From: Spirulina subsalsa PCC 9445
GTDB taxonomy: Bacteria; Cyanobacteriota; Cyanobacteriia; Cyanobacteriales; Spirulinaceae
Length of the DNA: 64,000 nucleotides
Direction of reading: 5' to 3'
Assembly (NCBI RefSeq): GCF_000314005.1
Contig: NZ_JH980292.1
Coordinates: forward strand, 5,154,292-5,218,291
Positions within the stretch are counted from its first letter, which is position 1. Every line of letters begins with the position of its first letter. The notes below the pieces were generated by a model that was not told the DNA's origin, did not search any database, and saw nothing but the letters and a program-made list of their open reading frames with translations. The position numbers and the translations under genes are program-made. This document shows positions 46,233 through 55,469 of the stretch, one piece after another.

Positions 46233-47615
46233 ATGATATTATCTGATTTCTCCCATTATTGGTTAAACAATGCCCACTGTCCCCCTTGTTTTTTACCGCC
46301 GCAATTTGCCTCTAAACCCACAGAGGAGGGATTTTGTCAAGTTAATTTAGAAATTAAACAGGGAAAAATTCAGCAGATTTTACCCGCCACGGAGTCCGGT
46401 TTATTGCCAAATACTATCTCGTCATGGGATTTGAAAAAGCGGATTATTTTACCTTGTTTTGTCGATATTCATACCCATTTAGATAAAGGTCATATTAGCC
46501 GCAGAACACCTAATTTACTGGGAACTTTTGCCGAGGCCGTGAAAATTATTCGGGAGGATTGCCGTGAGTTTTGGCAAGCAGAGGATCTTTATCGACGGAT
46601 GGAATTTGGCTTAAAGTGTAGCTATGCTCATGGAACTCAAGCGATTCGTACTCATCTTGATGTTATAGAGCAACAATATAATATTACGTTTGAAGTGTTT
46701 AAGACTTTACAAAAGGAGTGGAAAAATCAGATATTTTTACAACCCTCTTCTTTATTTCCGGTGGAGAACTTTCTGACAGAGGAGGGGGTAAAGATAGCGG
46801 ATGAGGTGGCAGAATTGGGGGGAATTTTGGGGGCGGTTGTTTATCCTCATCGGGAGGTTGATCGGCAACTGGATCGGATGTTTGAATTGGCGATGGAACG
46901 GGGGCTAGATGTAGATTTTCATGTGGACGAAACCGATGATCCCCAGTCCCAATGCTTGTTACAAGTGGCGGAAGCGGTGCTACGTCGTAGTTTTTCGGGG
47001 CGGGTGCTATGTGGTCATTGTTGTAGCTTGGCGGTGCAGTCTCCGGCAGTGGCTCAGAGGACGATGGAAGCGGTGCAGAGGGCGGGGATTGCGGTGGTGA
47101 GTCTACCGATGTGTAATTTGTATTTACAGGGGCGAGAAGGGGGAAAAACCCCCCGTTGGCGAGGGGTGACGCTGGTGCATGAGTTGAAGGGGCAAGGGAT
47201 TCCGGTGTTGTTTGCCAGTGATAATTGTCGGGATCCCTTTTTTGCCTTTGGGGATCATGATGTGTTGGAGGTGTTTAATCAGTCGGTGCGAATTGCTCAG
47301 TTAAATCCAAATTATAGTGACTGGATTGAGTCGGTGACGACGGCGCCGGCGCAGGTAATGGGATTGGGGGAGCAGGGCGGTTTGAAACCGGGGGCAGGGG
47401 CGGATTTGATTATTTTTCGGGCGCGGTATTGGGAGGAGTTGTTATCTCGTTCTCAGCGCGATCGCATCGTTCTCCGTCAAGGTCAGCCCATTGATACCAC
47501 ACTTCCCGATTATGAGGAGTTGGACGATTTAAAAAGATTGCCGGGAACTCCCCATCCCCTCGTGGGTGGGGATGAAAGGCCAGTCAATCAAGCGGTTCAA
47601 TGCCGCGCAGATTGA
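46233..47615 (+). CDS. Amidohydrolase, cytosine-deaminase-like, 3' end altered by an IS
   Basis: A 460-residue metal-dependent hydrolase. Metal and catalytic motifs: DIHTHLDKGH (HxH), VDFHVDETDD, VLCGHCCSLAVQ, VLFASDNCRDPFFAFGDHD, and the C-terminal beta sandwich LKPGAGADLIIFRA. It resembles cytosine deaminase and related amidohydrolases that deaminate or open small N-heterocycles. The last ~20 residues (from about PHPLVGGDERPVNQA) are translated from the left end of the tnpB element inserted here, and its stop lies inside that element. The catalytic part is complete, so it may still work. The substrate is not certain. Confidence 0.85.
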   Translation: MILSDFSHYWLNNAHCPPCFLPPQFASKPTEEGFCQVNLEIKQGKIQQILPATESGLLPNTISSWDLKKRIILPCFVDIHTHLDKGHISRRTPNLLGTFAEAVKIIREDCREFWQAEDLYRRMEFGLKCSYAHGTQAIRTHLDVIEQQYNITFEVFKTLQKEWKNQIFLQPSSLFPVENFLTEEGVKIADEVAELGGILGAVVYPHREVDRQLDRMFELAMERGLDVDFHVDETDDPQSQCLLQVAEAVLRRSFSGRVLCGHCCSLAVQSPAVAQRTMEAVQRAGIAVVSLPMCNLYLQGREGGKTPRWRGVTLVHELKGQGIPVLFASDNCRDPFFAFGDHDVLEVFNQSVRIAQLNPNYSDWIESVTTAPAQVMGLGEQGGLKPGAGADLIIFRARYWEELLSRSQRDRIVLRQGQPIDTTLPDYEELDDLKRLPGTPHPLVGGDERPVNQAVQCRAD

Positions 47616-48867
47616 CAATAATCTATCGGTCTTGCCATTAATCCTTTTTGTGTTAAACTTGGAGAATGAGAAGTGTTGTTAAGGTCAGAATCTATCCAAC
47701 CACTGAGCAGCAAGTAGCCTTGTCAAAGGCGTTTGGCTGTGCTAGGTGGTGGAACTACGCTCTAAACCTGAACAATGAAACCTACAAAGCAACCGGGAAG
47801 GGACTGTCAAGACAGGGGTATAACGACCGCTTACCAGCACTCAAAAAGGAGTTTCCTTGGTTGGCCCAATGTTATTCCCAAGTTCTCCAGTCTGTATCCC
47901 TGAATCTTTCTCAGGCGTTTATCAACTTCTTTGAGGGAAGAGCTCAATATCCCAACTTCAAGAGCAAGCATGGTAAGCAATCAATCCAGTATCCGCAGCA
48001 CGTCAAGTTGTTGGATAAAGCGATTAAATTGCCTAAAATCGGTGATGTCAAAGCAAAACTTCATCGTGTTTTTGATGGTAAGCTGAAGACCGTTACCGTC
48101 AGCATGAGTAGGACGGGCAAATACTACGCCTCTTTGCTTGTTGACGATGGACTACCTGAACCTGAAATAAGCAGCCAAGGTAAAGCGGTTGGGATTGACC
48201 TAGGGTTAGCCCATTTTGCCATTACGTCTGATGGTTCTAAATTTGATAATCCCAAACCGCTCAAGAAGAGAGAGAAAAACCTGAAACGCAAGCAGCAAAA
48301 GTTATCTCGTAAACAGAAGGGTTCAAAGCGTCGGGCTAAAGCAAAACGTATCGTAGCGCGAGTGCATGAGCGGATTGCTAACACTCGCAAAGACTTCCAG
48401 CACAAACTCTCCCGCAAATTGGTGAACGAAAATCAAGTCATCGTTGTGGAAGACCTAGCAGTTAAAAACATGGTGAAAAACCACAATCTAGCCAAAGCGA
48501 TTTCAGATTGTGGATGGTCAGAATTCACCAGACAGTTAAAGTACAAGGCTGAAAAAGACGGGAAAACCTATCTAGAAATTGGTCGGTTTTTCCCGTCCAG
48601 TAAGACTTGTCATGTATGCCTCAATCAGATTGATAGTCTGCCTCTTGATGTTCGTAGTTGGGAATGCCCCAATTGCAAAACCCAACATGACAGAGACGTA
48701 AATGCAGCTATCAATATTCGAGATGAAGGCTTACGAATATTATCGTTGGGAACCAGCGATACTGCCCAAGGAGGCAATGTAAGACCAAAGCGGGGGCGTA
48801 AGTCATCCGTAGAGGCGGTTGCTGTTGAGTTGGGAAGCCCCGTCCCCTTGTGGGCGGGGTAGTTCAC
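47540..48867 (+). mobile_element. IS1341-type (IS200/IS605 group) element with tnpB only
   Basis: A tnpB gene is framed by typical subterminal hairpins. Left: CCCCATCCCCTCGTGGGTGGGG then ATGAAAGGCC (about 47549-47580). Right: AGCCCCGTCCCCTTGTGGGC then GGGGTAGTTCAC (about 48834-48867). No tnpA lies inside, so movement would need a Y1 transposase in trans. The exact left boundary is uncertain. The element has entered the 3' end of the amidohydrolase gene. Confidence 0.8.
47666..48862 (+). CDS. tnpB: TnpB RNA-guided nuclease (OrfB of IS200/IS605)
   Basis: A 398-residue TnpB, the ancestor group of Cas12, which cuts DNA guided by an omega RNA made from the element's right end. The RuvC site looks intact: Asp178 in AVGIDLGLAHFAI, Glu262 in IVVEDLAVKNM, and Asp342/Asp344 in HDRDVNAAINI. 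The zinc finger is CxxC (315, 318) and CxxC (334, 337). N-terminal block VKVRIYPTTEQQVALSKAF and GCARWWNYAL are typical. Length is normal, with no internal stops, so it is probably active. The 3' end overlaps the likely omega RNA. Confidence 0.95.
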   Translation: MRSVVKVRIYPTTEQQVALSKAFGCARWWNYALNLNNETYKATGKGLSRQGYNDRLPALKKEFPWLAQCYSQVLQSVSLNLSQAFINFFEGRAQYPNFKSKHGKQSIQYPQHVKLLDKAIKLPKIGDVKAKLHRVFDGKLKTVTVSMSRTGKYYASLLVDDGLPEPEISSQGKAVGIDLGLAHFAITSDGSKFDNPKPLKKREKNLKRKQQKLSRKQKGSKRRAKAKRIVARVHERIANTRKDFQHKLSRKLVNENQVIVVEDLAVKNMVKNHNLAKAISDCGWSEFTRQLKYKAEKDGKTYLEIGRFFPSSKTCHVCLNQIDSLPLDVRSWECPNCKTQHDRDVNAAINIRDEGLRILSLGTSDTAQGGNVRPKRGRKSSVEAVAVELGSPVPLWAG

Positions 48868-48890
48868 GGGCAACCAGTAAGCAGGAATCA
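48690..48890 (+). ncRNA. Likely omega RNA (reRNA) of the tnpB element
   Basis: By analogy with known TnpB systems, the guide RNA scaffold covers the 3' end of tnpB and the right-end hairpin, ending at GTTCAC (48867). The guide would then be the flank that begins GGGCAACCAGTAAGCAGGAA. The hairpin is visible; the RNA's ends are inferred. Confidence 0.5.
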
Positions 48891-48944
48891 GGAATCAGGA
48901 AAGCGTGATAGGTTAGAGGGAGTGATGATGTTCTACTATATCTT

Positions 48945-51005
48945 ATGCCGAATCGTTTAAGCCAAGCCCAAAGCCTTTATCTGCGGAAACATGGAGACAA
49001 TCCTATTGACTGGTGGCCTTGGTGTGAGGAGGCACTCGCTATGGCAGCCCAAACCGATCGACCGATTTTTCTCTCTGTGGGCTACTCGAGTTGTCATTGG
49101 TGTACGGTGATGGAGGGGGAGGCGTTTTCTAATCCGGCGATCGCACAATACCTGAATGAGAACTTTCTCCCCATCAAAGTAGACCGCGAAGAACGCCCCG
49201 ATCTTGATAGTATCTATATGCAGGCGCTACAAATGATGATCGGACAAGGGGGCTGGCCGCTTCATCTTTTCCTCACCCCCGATGAACGCATTCCCTTTTA
49301 TGGTGGGACTTACTTCCCCGTAGAACCGCGTTATGGTCGTCCCGGATTTTTACAGGTTTTACAAGCCCTCCATCGCTTTTATCAGGAAGAAAAGGACAAA
49401 CTCCAAGGCATTAAGACCGAAATTCTCTCGACTCTACAACGGTCTACTCTATTACCCAAATCTCCCGAGTCGGTCTTAAAGTACGAACTCCTACAACAGG
49501 CCATTGTTGTTAATACCAGTGTGATTAAGGGTAGTACCCCCGGCCATCCCAGTTTCCCGATGATTCCCTATAGTGATTTTGTCTTAAGGGGGAGTCGTTT
49601 TCCTGAAGAAATTACCGCCCACAATGCAGCCTACCAACGGGGGGAGGATTTGGCCTTGGGGGGGATTTATGACCATGTAGGGGGAGGATTCCATCGCTAC
49701 ACCGTTGATGCGACTTGGACAGTGCCGCACTTTGAGAAAATGCTCTATGACAATGGTCAAATTATGGAGTATTTAGCGAATTTATGGAGTGCGGGAGATA
49801 CCAAACCAGCTTATAAACGGGCGATTGATGGCACAATTCAATGGTTAAAACGGGAAATGACCGCCCCCCGTGGCTATTTTTACGCCGCCCAAGATGCCGA
49901 TAGTTTCGCCACCTCAGAGGATAAGGAACCGGAAGAGGGGGCGTTTTATGTCTGGAAATACGAGGAATTGCAAGCCTACCTGACCTCGGAAGAATTAGCC
50001 GCCCTTGAACAGGAATTTATGATTAGTGAGAAGGGCAATTTTGAGGGGTCTAACGTCCTCCAACGTCGTCGGGGGGGTGTTTTATCAGAAGTGACGGAAC
50101 AAGCCCTTTCTAAGCTATTTATCCGGCGTTATGGGGCTCCGGCCGAGGCGATCGCAACCTTCCCCCCAGCCCGTGACAACCAAGAAGCCAAAACCAAACC
50201 CTGGCCGGGTCGAATTCCCGCCGTCACCGACACCAAAATGATTGTTGCTTGGAACAGTTTAATGATTTCCGGTTTAGCCCGGGCTTACAGTGTGTTTAAA
50301 GATCCCCTCCCTTGGCACATGGCCACCCAGGCCGCCCAATTTATTCTGAAGTATCAGTGGGTCGAGGGGCGTTTTTACCGCTTAAATTATGAAGGAAATG
50401 CCACCATTTTAGCTCAATCGGAAGACTATACCCTGTTTATCAAAGCCTTACTGGACTTATATCAGACCAGTGTGGGACAAGGAAGACCCGAGGAACAATG
50501 GCGAGAAAGTGCGATCGCCCTCCAGCAAGAACTCGACCAATACCTCTGGGATAGCAGTATGGGAGGATACTACAACACCCCCAGCGATGCCAGCAGCGAC
50601 CTGATCATCCGAGAACGCAGCTACATGGACAACGCCACCCCCTCCGCCAACGGAGTCGCCGTCAGTAACTTAGTTCGCCTCGCCCTTTGTACCGACGAGG
50701 AACAATACCTCCAGCGCGCTGAAGAAACCCTCATGGCCTTCAGTACCATCATGGAGCAGTCCCCCCAAGCTTGTCCTACCCTCTTCACCGGGTTAGACTG
50801 GTTTCTCTGTGCCACCCTCGTCCGCACCCGTCGCGACACCCTAAAATCCCTCAGTCCTCAATACTTCCCCAGCAGTGTTTACCAACTGGAGGAAACCCTA
50901 CCCGAAAACACTGTGGGATTAGTCTGTAAAGGCCTGAGTTGTTTAACCCCGGCCACCAATCAAAGCGAATTCTTAGAGCAAATTCACCAGATATTGATTC
51001 CCTAA
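48945..51005 (+). CDS. Thioredoxin-domain protein of the YyaL/DUF255 family
   Basis: A 686-residue protein with an N-terminal thioredoxin-like domain (residues about 1-165: NPIDWWPWCEEALAMAAQTD, SVGYSSCHWCTVM with CxxC, VDREERPDLDSIYMQALQM, GGWPLHLFLTPD) and a C-terminal (alpha/alpha)6-type glycosidase-like domain (GGIYDHVGGGFHRYTVDATW, PHFEKMLYDNGQ, AAQDADSFATSE, YMDNATPSANG). This family includes YyaL and mammalian SPATA20. Its reaction is unknown in bacteria. Compared with common relatives the linker around residues 165-220 looks divergent. Confidence 0.9.
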   Translation: MPNRLSQAQSLYLRKHGDNPIDWWPWCEEALAMAAQTDRPIFLSVGYSSCHWCTVMEGEAFSNPAIAQYLNENFLPIKVDREERPDLDSIYMQALQMMIGQGGWPLHLFLTPDERIPFYGGTYFPVEPRYGRPGFLQVLQALHRFYQEEKDKLQGIKTEILSTLQRSTLLPKSPESVLKYELLQQAIVVNTSVIKGSTPGHPSFPMIPYSDFVLRGSRFPEEITAHNAAYQRGEDLALGGIYDHVGGGFHRYTVDATWTVPHFEKMLYDNGQIMEYLANLWSAGDTKPAYKRAIDGTIQWLKREMTAPRGYFYAAQDADSFATSEDKEPEEGAFYVWKYEELQAYLTSEELAALEQEFMISEKGNFEGSNVLQRRRGGVLSEVTEQALSKLFIRRYGAPAEAIATFPPARDNQEAKTKPWPGRIPAVTDTKMIVAWNSLMISGLARAYSVFKDPLPWHMATQAAQFILKYQWVEGRFYRLNYEGNATILAQSEDYTLFIKALLDLYQTSVGQGRPEEQWRESAIALQQELDQYLWDSSMGGYYNTPSDASSDLIIRERSYMDNATPSANGVAVSNLVRLALCTDEEQYLQRAEETLMAFSTIMEQSPQACPTLFTGLDWFLCATLVRTRRDTLKSLSPQYFPSSVYQLEETLPENTVGLVCKGLSCLTPATNQSEFLEQIHQILIP

Positions 51006-51474
51006 TCCTTAATGCTCCCCACCTGCGACGGCTTCAAATTAAAAACCATGTATCTTTTTATTGCAATGTGCCGCCAAAAATGATCATGAGGGTCAAAGCA
51101 AAACCTCACTGTAGGGGCGCAATGCTTGCGCCCTAACCTTTTCCCCTGTTCCCTAACCTCACCAGCAGACTTATTCAGCAAGCCCTAATTATTAACAATA
51201 ATTAACAACATTTCTCATATTAAAAAATAGCCTTGTGACCTAGCTCACTTCAGTGCTATTATAGGGACGAATAAAACTAAAAACCATCTGAATATCTGCC
51301 CTAGCAAGCTTACGCATTTTAGTTTGTGGGCTTTACTTTATCACCTCAAGTTTCCCTTAGTTCTTGATGAGAGAGCCGAAAAACTAAGCTTCCCTGTTGT
51401 CTTGGAACGTGGTATATACCGCCCCACTTCCTCCCTGAAAGTTCTCAGAGATTATCTAGCGGTCAACACCCTAA
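51006..51474. other. Intergenic stretch with two repeat remnants
   Basis: It contains the palindrome TAGGGGCGCAATGCTTGCGC plus CCTA at 51112-51135, also seen in the CHAT gene, and a MITE end fragment at about 51160-51186 (CAGCAGAC then TTATTCAGCAAGCCCT). The rest, 51187-51474, is AT-rich leader of the phasin-like gene. No coding frame is supported. Confidence 0.6.
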
Positions 51475-51747
51475 ATGGATAGCAAATATTTTGAAGAATA
51501 CCAAACCCAACTTCGTGATTGGCAAAAGAAATTTTTTGACACTTGGTTAGAATCCATGTCTATGGGGAAAGATGCCTTGAAATTTCCCGAAACCCTCGAC
51601 AAAACCTTAGACGCTCAAGAAGAATGGGTTAATAACTATCTGGAAGCCCAAGAAACCGCTACTAAAATCGCGTTAGAGTCCCAAAAACAATTTTGGGATA
51701 GCTATTTTAAAGCCATGCGCGCAGTTCCCACGGCTCAAGCGGCCTAA
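51475..51747 (+). CDS. Phasin-like small helical protein
   Basis: A 90-residue amphipathic helical protein: YFEEYQTQLRDWQKKFFDTW, LDKTLDAQEEWVNNYLEAQE and ALESQKQFWDSYFKAMRA. It looks like the small cyanobacterial PhaP/thylakoid-associated group (Synechocystis Ssl2501 type) that coats polyhydroxybutyrate granules in PHB makers. No phaC, phaE or phaA genes are in the window, so the granule role is inference. The long leader (over 280 bp) suggests regulated expression. Confidence 0.5.
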   Translation: MDSKYFEEYQTQLRDWQKKFFDTWLESMSMGKDALKFPETLDKTLDAQEEWVNNYLEAQETATKIALESQKQFWDSYFKAMRAVPTAQAA

Positions 51748-51799
51748 CGGCTTTTGCTTTTAAATGGCATCGTTGACGGGATTGGTTTTATCAATATCG

Positions 51800-52186
51800 C
51801 CGGGAAAACCCCTGTGCCTCGTGCTTGGGGATGAGAGGCGAGGCCATGAGGAGCTTCACCCCGGAATAATGCTGCAAAGCAGCGGATGGAGTGGGTGGGC
51901 GACGAGTTGCCAAGTGATACAATCGTAATACCTACCTGGGACATGGCATCTTCAAATCAGCATCTCGTCTGTGTTGAATGCGAAGAAAGCGGTTTGTCTG
52001 TGACGGTAGAAGTAGCTTTGCTAATCCTCCTGCGGGAGATGCCCCAACAACCGGGAGTAAAGGTTGAATTCTTCCCTCTACCGCTAGTCGGACGGAGGGA
52101 CAGGGTACGGTCAATTGCCCGTATGCTTCGGAGAACTTCGGGACTCTAGAGGCAAGCCGCACCCGCTCGTCAGTGCGGTGGTTGAC
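51800..52186 (+). mobile_element. Non-autonomous IS200/IS605-like element
   Basis: The left end carries CCCCTGTGCCTCGTGCTTGG then GGATGAGAGGC, and the right end GCAAGCCGCACCCGCTCGTC then AGTGCGGTGGTTGAC; both match the layout of the tnpB element at 47540-48867 (hairpin with CTCGTG, then GATGAxAGGC; hairpin then TAGTTCAC-like end). The interior of about 340 bp holds no transposase. A frame at 51886-52149 reads 87 residues with a Cys pair (LVCVECEESG) but is unsupported. Confidence 0.6.
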
Positions 52187-52257
52187 GAACTAATCTCCTG
52201 AGATGTAAGTTATGAGCTTTTGTGTTGAGTTTTCTTCGACAGTGAGTGAATAGAATG

Positions 52258-52287
52258 CCCCCCTAGAGAGAATCTGAGGGGGGTTTT
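52258..52287 (+). terminator. C6/G6 hairpin with T-run
   Basis: CCCCCCTAGAGAGAATCTGA then GGGGGGTTTT: a 6-8 bp GC stem with four Ts, oriented for the plus strand. It follows the IS605-like element and has no obvious plus-strand gene to end. Confidence 0.45.
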
Positions 52288-52328
52288 CCTCGGATTTTGC
52301 CGATGCCATCAGAGCGCATCCGAACATC

Positions 52329-52982
52329 TTAATGTCGTCGTTTTTCTAAAACCCGGTAAACCTCGCGTAAATCAACATTGTGGTGAGCGAGAGCAACGAG
52401 GGTATGGTAGAACAAATCAGCCACCTCCGAGGCGATATCTTGGGGATTATCATCCTTACAGGCCATGACCACCTCGGCCGACTCTTCGCCAATCTTTTTG
52501 AGAATCTTGTTATCCCCCCCTGCGAAAAGTTTACAGGTGTAGGAACTTTCGTTGGGGTTAGCTTGGCGCTCCCGGATTACTTCGTACAAACCGGATAAGG
52601 TGTTAGCCGGGGGAGCTTGTTTTCCCTCTCCCTGTTGGTGGAAACAGCTTCTTTCCCCTGTATGACAAGCAATATCGCCGATTTGCTCAATGGTTAATAA
52701 AATGGCATCACTATCACAGTCATAGCGTAGGGATTTCACGGGCTGGAAATGTCCCGAGGTGGCTCCTTTGTGCCAGAGTTCTTGGCGGGAACGGCTCCAA
52801 TACCATGCTTCCCCTGTCTCAAGGGTTTTCTGGAGTGCTTCGGCGTTCATCCAGGCCATCATTAATACAGTACCATCGAGGTAGTCTTGAGCGATCGCAG
52901 GCACTAATCCCTGTTCATTAAAACGTATTTTTTCCAAGGGAATCGATCCGACAAAGGAGGAGGGGTTGGAATTGGACATCAT
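52329..52982 (-). CDS. hisI: Bifunctional phosphoribosyl-AMP cyclohydrolase / phosphoribosyl-ATP pyrophosphatase
   Basis: Catalyses steps 2 and 3 of histidine synthesis (HisIE). N-terminal HisI domain about residues 10-120: [40 protein letters not shown] and the metal-binding [11 protein letters not shown] and [13 protein letters not shown]-terminal HisE domain about 128-217: [40 protein letters not shown] and [16 protein letters not shown]. Total 217 residues, usual for the fusion. It stands alone here; hisA is at 59177-59944, as expected of scattered his genes in cyanobacteria. Confidence 0.96.
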   Translation of the reverse strand: MMSNSNPSSFVGSIPLEKIRFNEQGLVPAIAQDYLDGTVLMMAWMNAEALQKTLETGEAWYWSRSRQELWHKGATSGHFQPVKSLRYDCDSDAILLTIEQIGDIACHTGERSCFHQQGEGKQAPPANTLSGLYEVIRERQANPNESSYTCKLFAGGDNKILKKIGEESAEVVMACKDDNPQDIASEVADLFYHTLVALAHHNVDLREVYRVLEKRRH

Positions 52983-53148
52983 ATCAAGGAGCAGAATGCT
53001 CTCAACGCATCGTGAAACATCTATCTTGACACTCCCTCCGTAAAATAGGCAAGAGGCAAGAATCCTTAATTCCCCCTCCCCCGTTGTTCCCTATTTCCTT
53101 GTTACCTCTAGCATCCCGTTTTCTTCAGCTAGCCTTAATTCTTGATGG

Positions 53149-53751
53149 CTAATCCCACCAAGCTCTCAAAGAATAGGGATCTACTTTTAACTCATCAGCA
53201 TTGTGGGCAAAACAGACAAATTCTTGAATTAAAAAACTGGGAACCTGACCGCGAAAATATAACCCATCCAAGGTGACACGATAATCTCGACGGAAGGGAC
53301 TAATCGCATACCCCGTAAAGCTAAACTCTAAGCCCTTTTGGGCTTGCCAACGGGCGAATTCTAGAAAAGCGTGATGGGTGGGAGCATAATTCTGTCGATC
53401 ATTGGGGTCAACATAACCATGCTCAAATAATTGCTCTAGTTGATTGATACTTAAACTATCAAAAGCTACCCGCCCTCCTGGGGCATTATCCCAATCGAGA
53501 CAAAAGCCAAAAATAATGATATCTCGTCGTTCACTCGCCAAATTATAGACAAATTCATTACCCGAATCAATGGGAAGGGATGCGGGAAAAAATGGCGGAA
53601 TTTCCTGAGAGTTGATGCCCAAATTTTGCCAATACAATCCTAGGGCGGTTTCACGTTCTAAGGGTGAATTTGTGAGACATTCTGATAAATTAGGGCAATT
53701 GTAAATTACTCCGGTCATCATTTGACAATCTAAGCGCATGGGACAATACAT
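53149..53751 (-). CDS. Conserved hypothetical protein with N-terminal cysteine pairs
   Basis: A 200-residue protein with no recognised domain. The N-terminus has four cysteines in two C-x5-C pairs (MYCPMRLDC and IYNCPNLSEC), which could bind zinc. Later parts are RRDIIIFGFCLDWDNAPGGR, a stretch with GYVDPNDRQNYAPTHHAFLE and a compact beta region ending in YSLRAWWD. No signal peptide. Nothing in the context (hisIE behind, an IS605 derivative in front) suggests a role. Confidence 0.55.
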   Translation of the reverse strand: MYCPMRLDCQMMTGVIYNCPNLSECLTNSPLERETALGLYWQNLGINSQEIPPFFPASLPIDSGNEFVYNLASERRDIIIFGFCLDWDNAPGGRVAFDSLSINQLEQLFEHGYVDPNDRQNYAPTHHAFLEFARWQAQKGLEFSFTGYAISPFRRDYRVTLDGLYFRGQVPSFLIQEFVCFAHNADELKVDPYSLRAWWD

Positions 53752-53955
53752 GGGGATAACCTCTAGTCAAGAACAGATGGAAAACCCTTCTAGGAATGAA
53801 CGGCTTCACACAATTTGTAGTAGCTTTTAGGCTCTAGGTGTGAGCTAAGATACCGGAGATTTAACCCGGTTCAAAATTGATCTGTTAATGATTTTAACGT
53901 CCGCTTTAATGAGAAATTGAACATAGTAGCGGTCTGCACGACGAATAAGCCTAAC

Positions 53956-54440
53956 GTGACATCCTCCCGACACCGACCCTAGGGGTACGGTGCGGGCTTC
54001 CCCATATTACTATGAGGCTTTCCTGCTTCTACGGGAGGCTCTAGATGTCTTTTTAGGGACATCCCTGATAACCTCTTCCTCTACAGGCAGCAGATTTCTA
54101 GCCAGTCAAGTAATTCTTTTTCTTGACTGGCATCTGGATAAATTCTGTAGCAATAGTTGAGGTTTAACAAGAATAGTAGCTTATTGACATGAACCGATTA
54201 TACAATATCTAGGGATAAATCGTCACTCCCTAGTAAATGATTGTTGGTTAATTTTCGGGGCATCGAACCCCTCAATTAACCGTCTTTCATCCCGACACTG
54301 ACATTTGCTACGCAACGCTTTGCTACGCAACGCTTCGCGAACGCGAACGCGAAGCGTCACGAAGTGAACGCGAACGTACAGTGCGGGGCTTCCCGACGAT
54401 GAGCTAAAAAGCCGTCCTTCTAGGACGGGGCTTTAGACCT
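53956..54440 (-). mobile_element. IS605-derived element with collapsed tnpB
   Basis: Read on the minus strand: an end hairpin (GGGAAGCCCCGCACTG...GTCAGTGTCGGG), ATGAAAGACGGTTAATTG, a remnant of tnpB, and the right end GGGGAAGCCCGCACCGTACC ... GGAGGATGTCAC. Inside the left hairpin loop about 75 bp of GCTACGCAACGCTTTGCTAC-like repeats (54304-54380) have been added. GTGACATCCTCCCGAC at 53956 is also found solo at 20902. Confidence 0.75.
54013..54190 (-). pseudogene. tnpB remnant: N-terminal and C-terminal ends joined
   Basis: One frame encodes the start of a TnpB (LFLLNLNYCYRIYPDASQEK, then ELLDWLEICC); after a frame change the following DNA encodes a TnpB C-terminal tail (LPVEEEVIRDVPKKTSRASR, ending RKAS and a stop). 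The whole RuvC and zinc-finger part is deleted. It belongs to a different TnpB subgroup from the complete one at 47666. Confidence 0.7.
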
Positions 54441-54897
54441 AGGATCTTTGGTAACTGTGCAGATTTCTCGAAAGTCCGTGCTGCTTCCTGGTTTGGTTTT
54501 TGCCACCGGAACAATCGCTGGTCATAATTGACTGGCGATCGCGTTCACGGATTCCCTTCCCCCTCTCGATCCGTTGACGAAGGAAGACTCAGAGCCCCCT
54601 AATCGTACCCCTATCATACACATTGGGGTGAAACTTAAATCCTCTTCCTCCATTTCTTCTCCTCCTGAAACCAAGGAGCAGCATCCCAAACCACCGCCCT
54701 CCACCGGGCTACTCATCGCACTCCCGTATTACCGCCGCCGTTGGCTTAAACTATTCTTCTCCACAGCCCAAACCCCCCCGCTTCCCCTAGGGGCAACGTG
54801 GGCGAGAGCAACAAGCCTCCTAAGCCTCAACCCAAGGGGGATGAGGTGGACTGCTCGATCATTTTAGGGTTCACTGCCAGAAAATCTACAGAAAATC

Positions 54898-55287
54898 TTA
54901 AGCCAGAGTTTCTGGACAATAACCCAAACCGCGAGTAAACTGACGGCGGAAGGACTCGATATCACTCTTATCGGGATCGCCGTGAGAAACAACCGCTACT
55001 TGATAGCGTCTCATCACATCAATGGGAGATTGTCCGGTTTCCAAGCTCCAGAGTGCCATCTGAACGCGGATTTCCGGCTCATAAGGGATTCCTAATTCGT
55101 TCATGTAGGCGACGAAATCTCCATGTTGCTGAGGTGTGATAGGATCATTGAGTTTAACCCGAACGATCCAACCGTCAATCTGGTGTATAACCGTTATAAA
55201 CCCAACTGACAAATGATCAACATTATGAAGAAACTCTGTAACTCTTAAAGTAAGGCTGGCGTTGGCAAGAAAATAGAGGTAGTACAT
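54898..55287 (-). CDS. Conserved hypothetical protein
   Basis: A 129-residue protein starting MYYLYFLANASLTLRVTEFL. Other parts are IHQIDGWIVRVKLNDPITPQ, LGIPYEPEIRVQMALWSLET and a helical C-terminus with DKSDIESFRRQFTRGLGYCP. The C-terminal stretch hints at a small alpha/beta domain. No known family was recognised. It is divergent from queA with a 180-bp gap. Confidence 0.6.
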   Translation of the reverse strand: MYYLYFLANASLTLRVTEFLHNVDHLSVGFITVIHQIDGWIVRVKLNDPITPQQHGDFVAYMNELGIPYEPEIRVQMALWSLETGQSPIDVMRRYQVAVVSHGDPDKSDIESFRRQFTRGLGYCPETLA

Positions 55288-55469
55288 TCTTCCCTCTCTC
55301 CAAATATTACATGGGGTGGTATATTCTTAGTCTTACGCAGAATGGGTTTATTAGCGAAGGGGAGATGCACCCGAATTTATATGGGGAAGTTTACCCAATT
55401 TTGCTCTCAGGAGTTTTCCTCAGTACCCTAGAATTGCAAGTAAAATCCAACATTCACTGCTAGTCGTCA

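Larger units (their letters stand above)
53752..54897. other. Gene-poor stretch with an IS605 derivative and decayed DNA
   Basis: 1146 bp. 53752-53955 contains nothing recognised. 53956-54440 is an IS605-derived element. 54441-54897 shows only a 97-codon plus frame at 54574-54867 that begins MTKEDSEPPNRTPIIHIG; it has no good ribosome binding site and low complexity, and is not accepted as a gene. Confidence 0.6.

Noticed and set aside
51886..52149. An 87-codon plus frame inside the IS605-like element
   Set aside because: It has no recognised domain and no sign of selection can be seen from one copy; kept only as a note in the element entry.
54574..54867. A 97-codon plus frame
   Set aside because: Low complexity (Ser/Pro runs), no ribosome binding site, no domain; probably chance or decayed.
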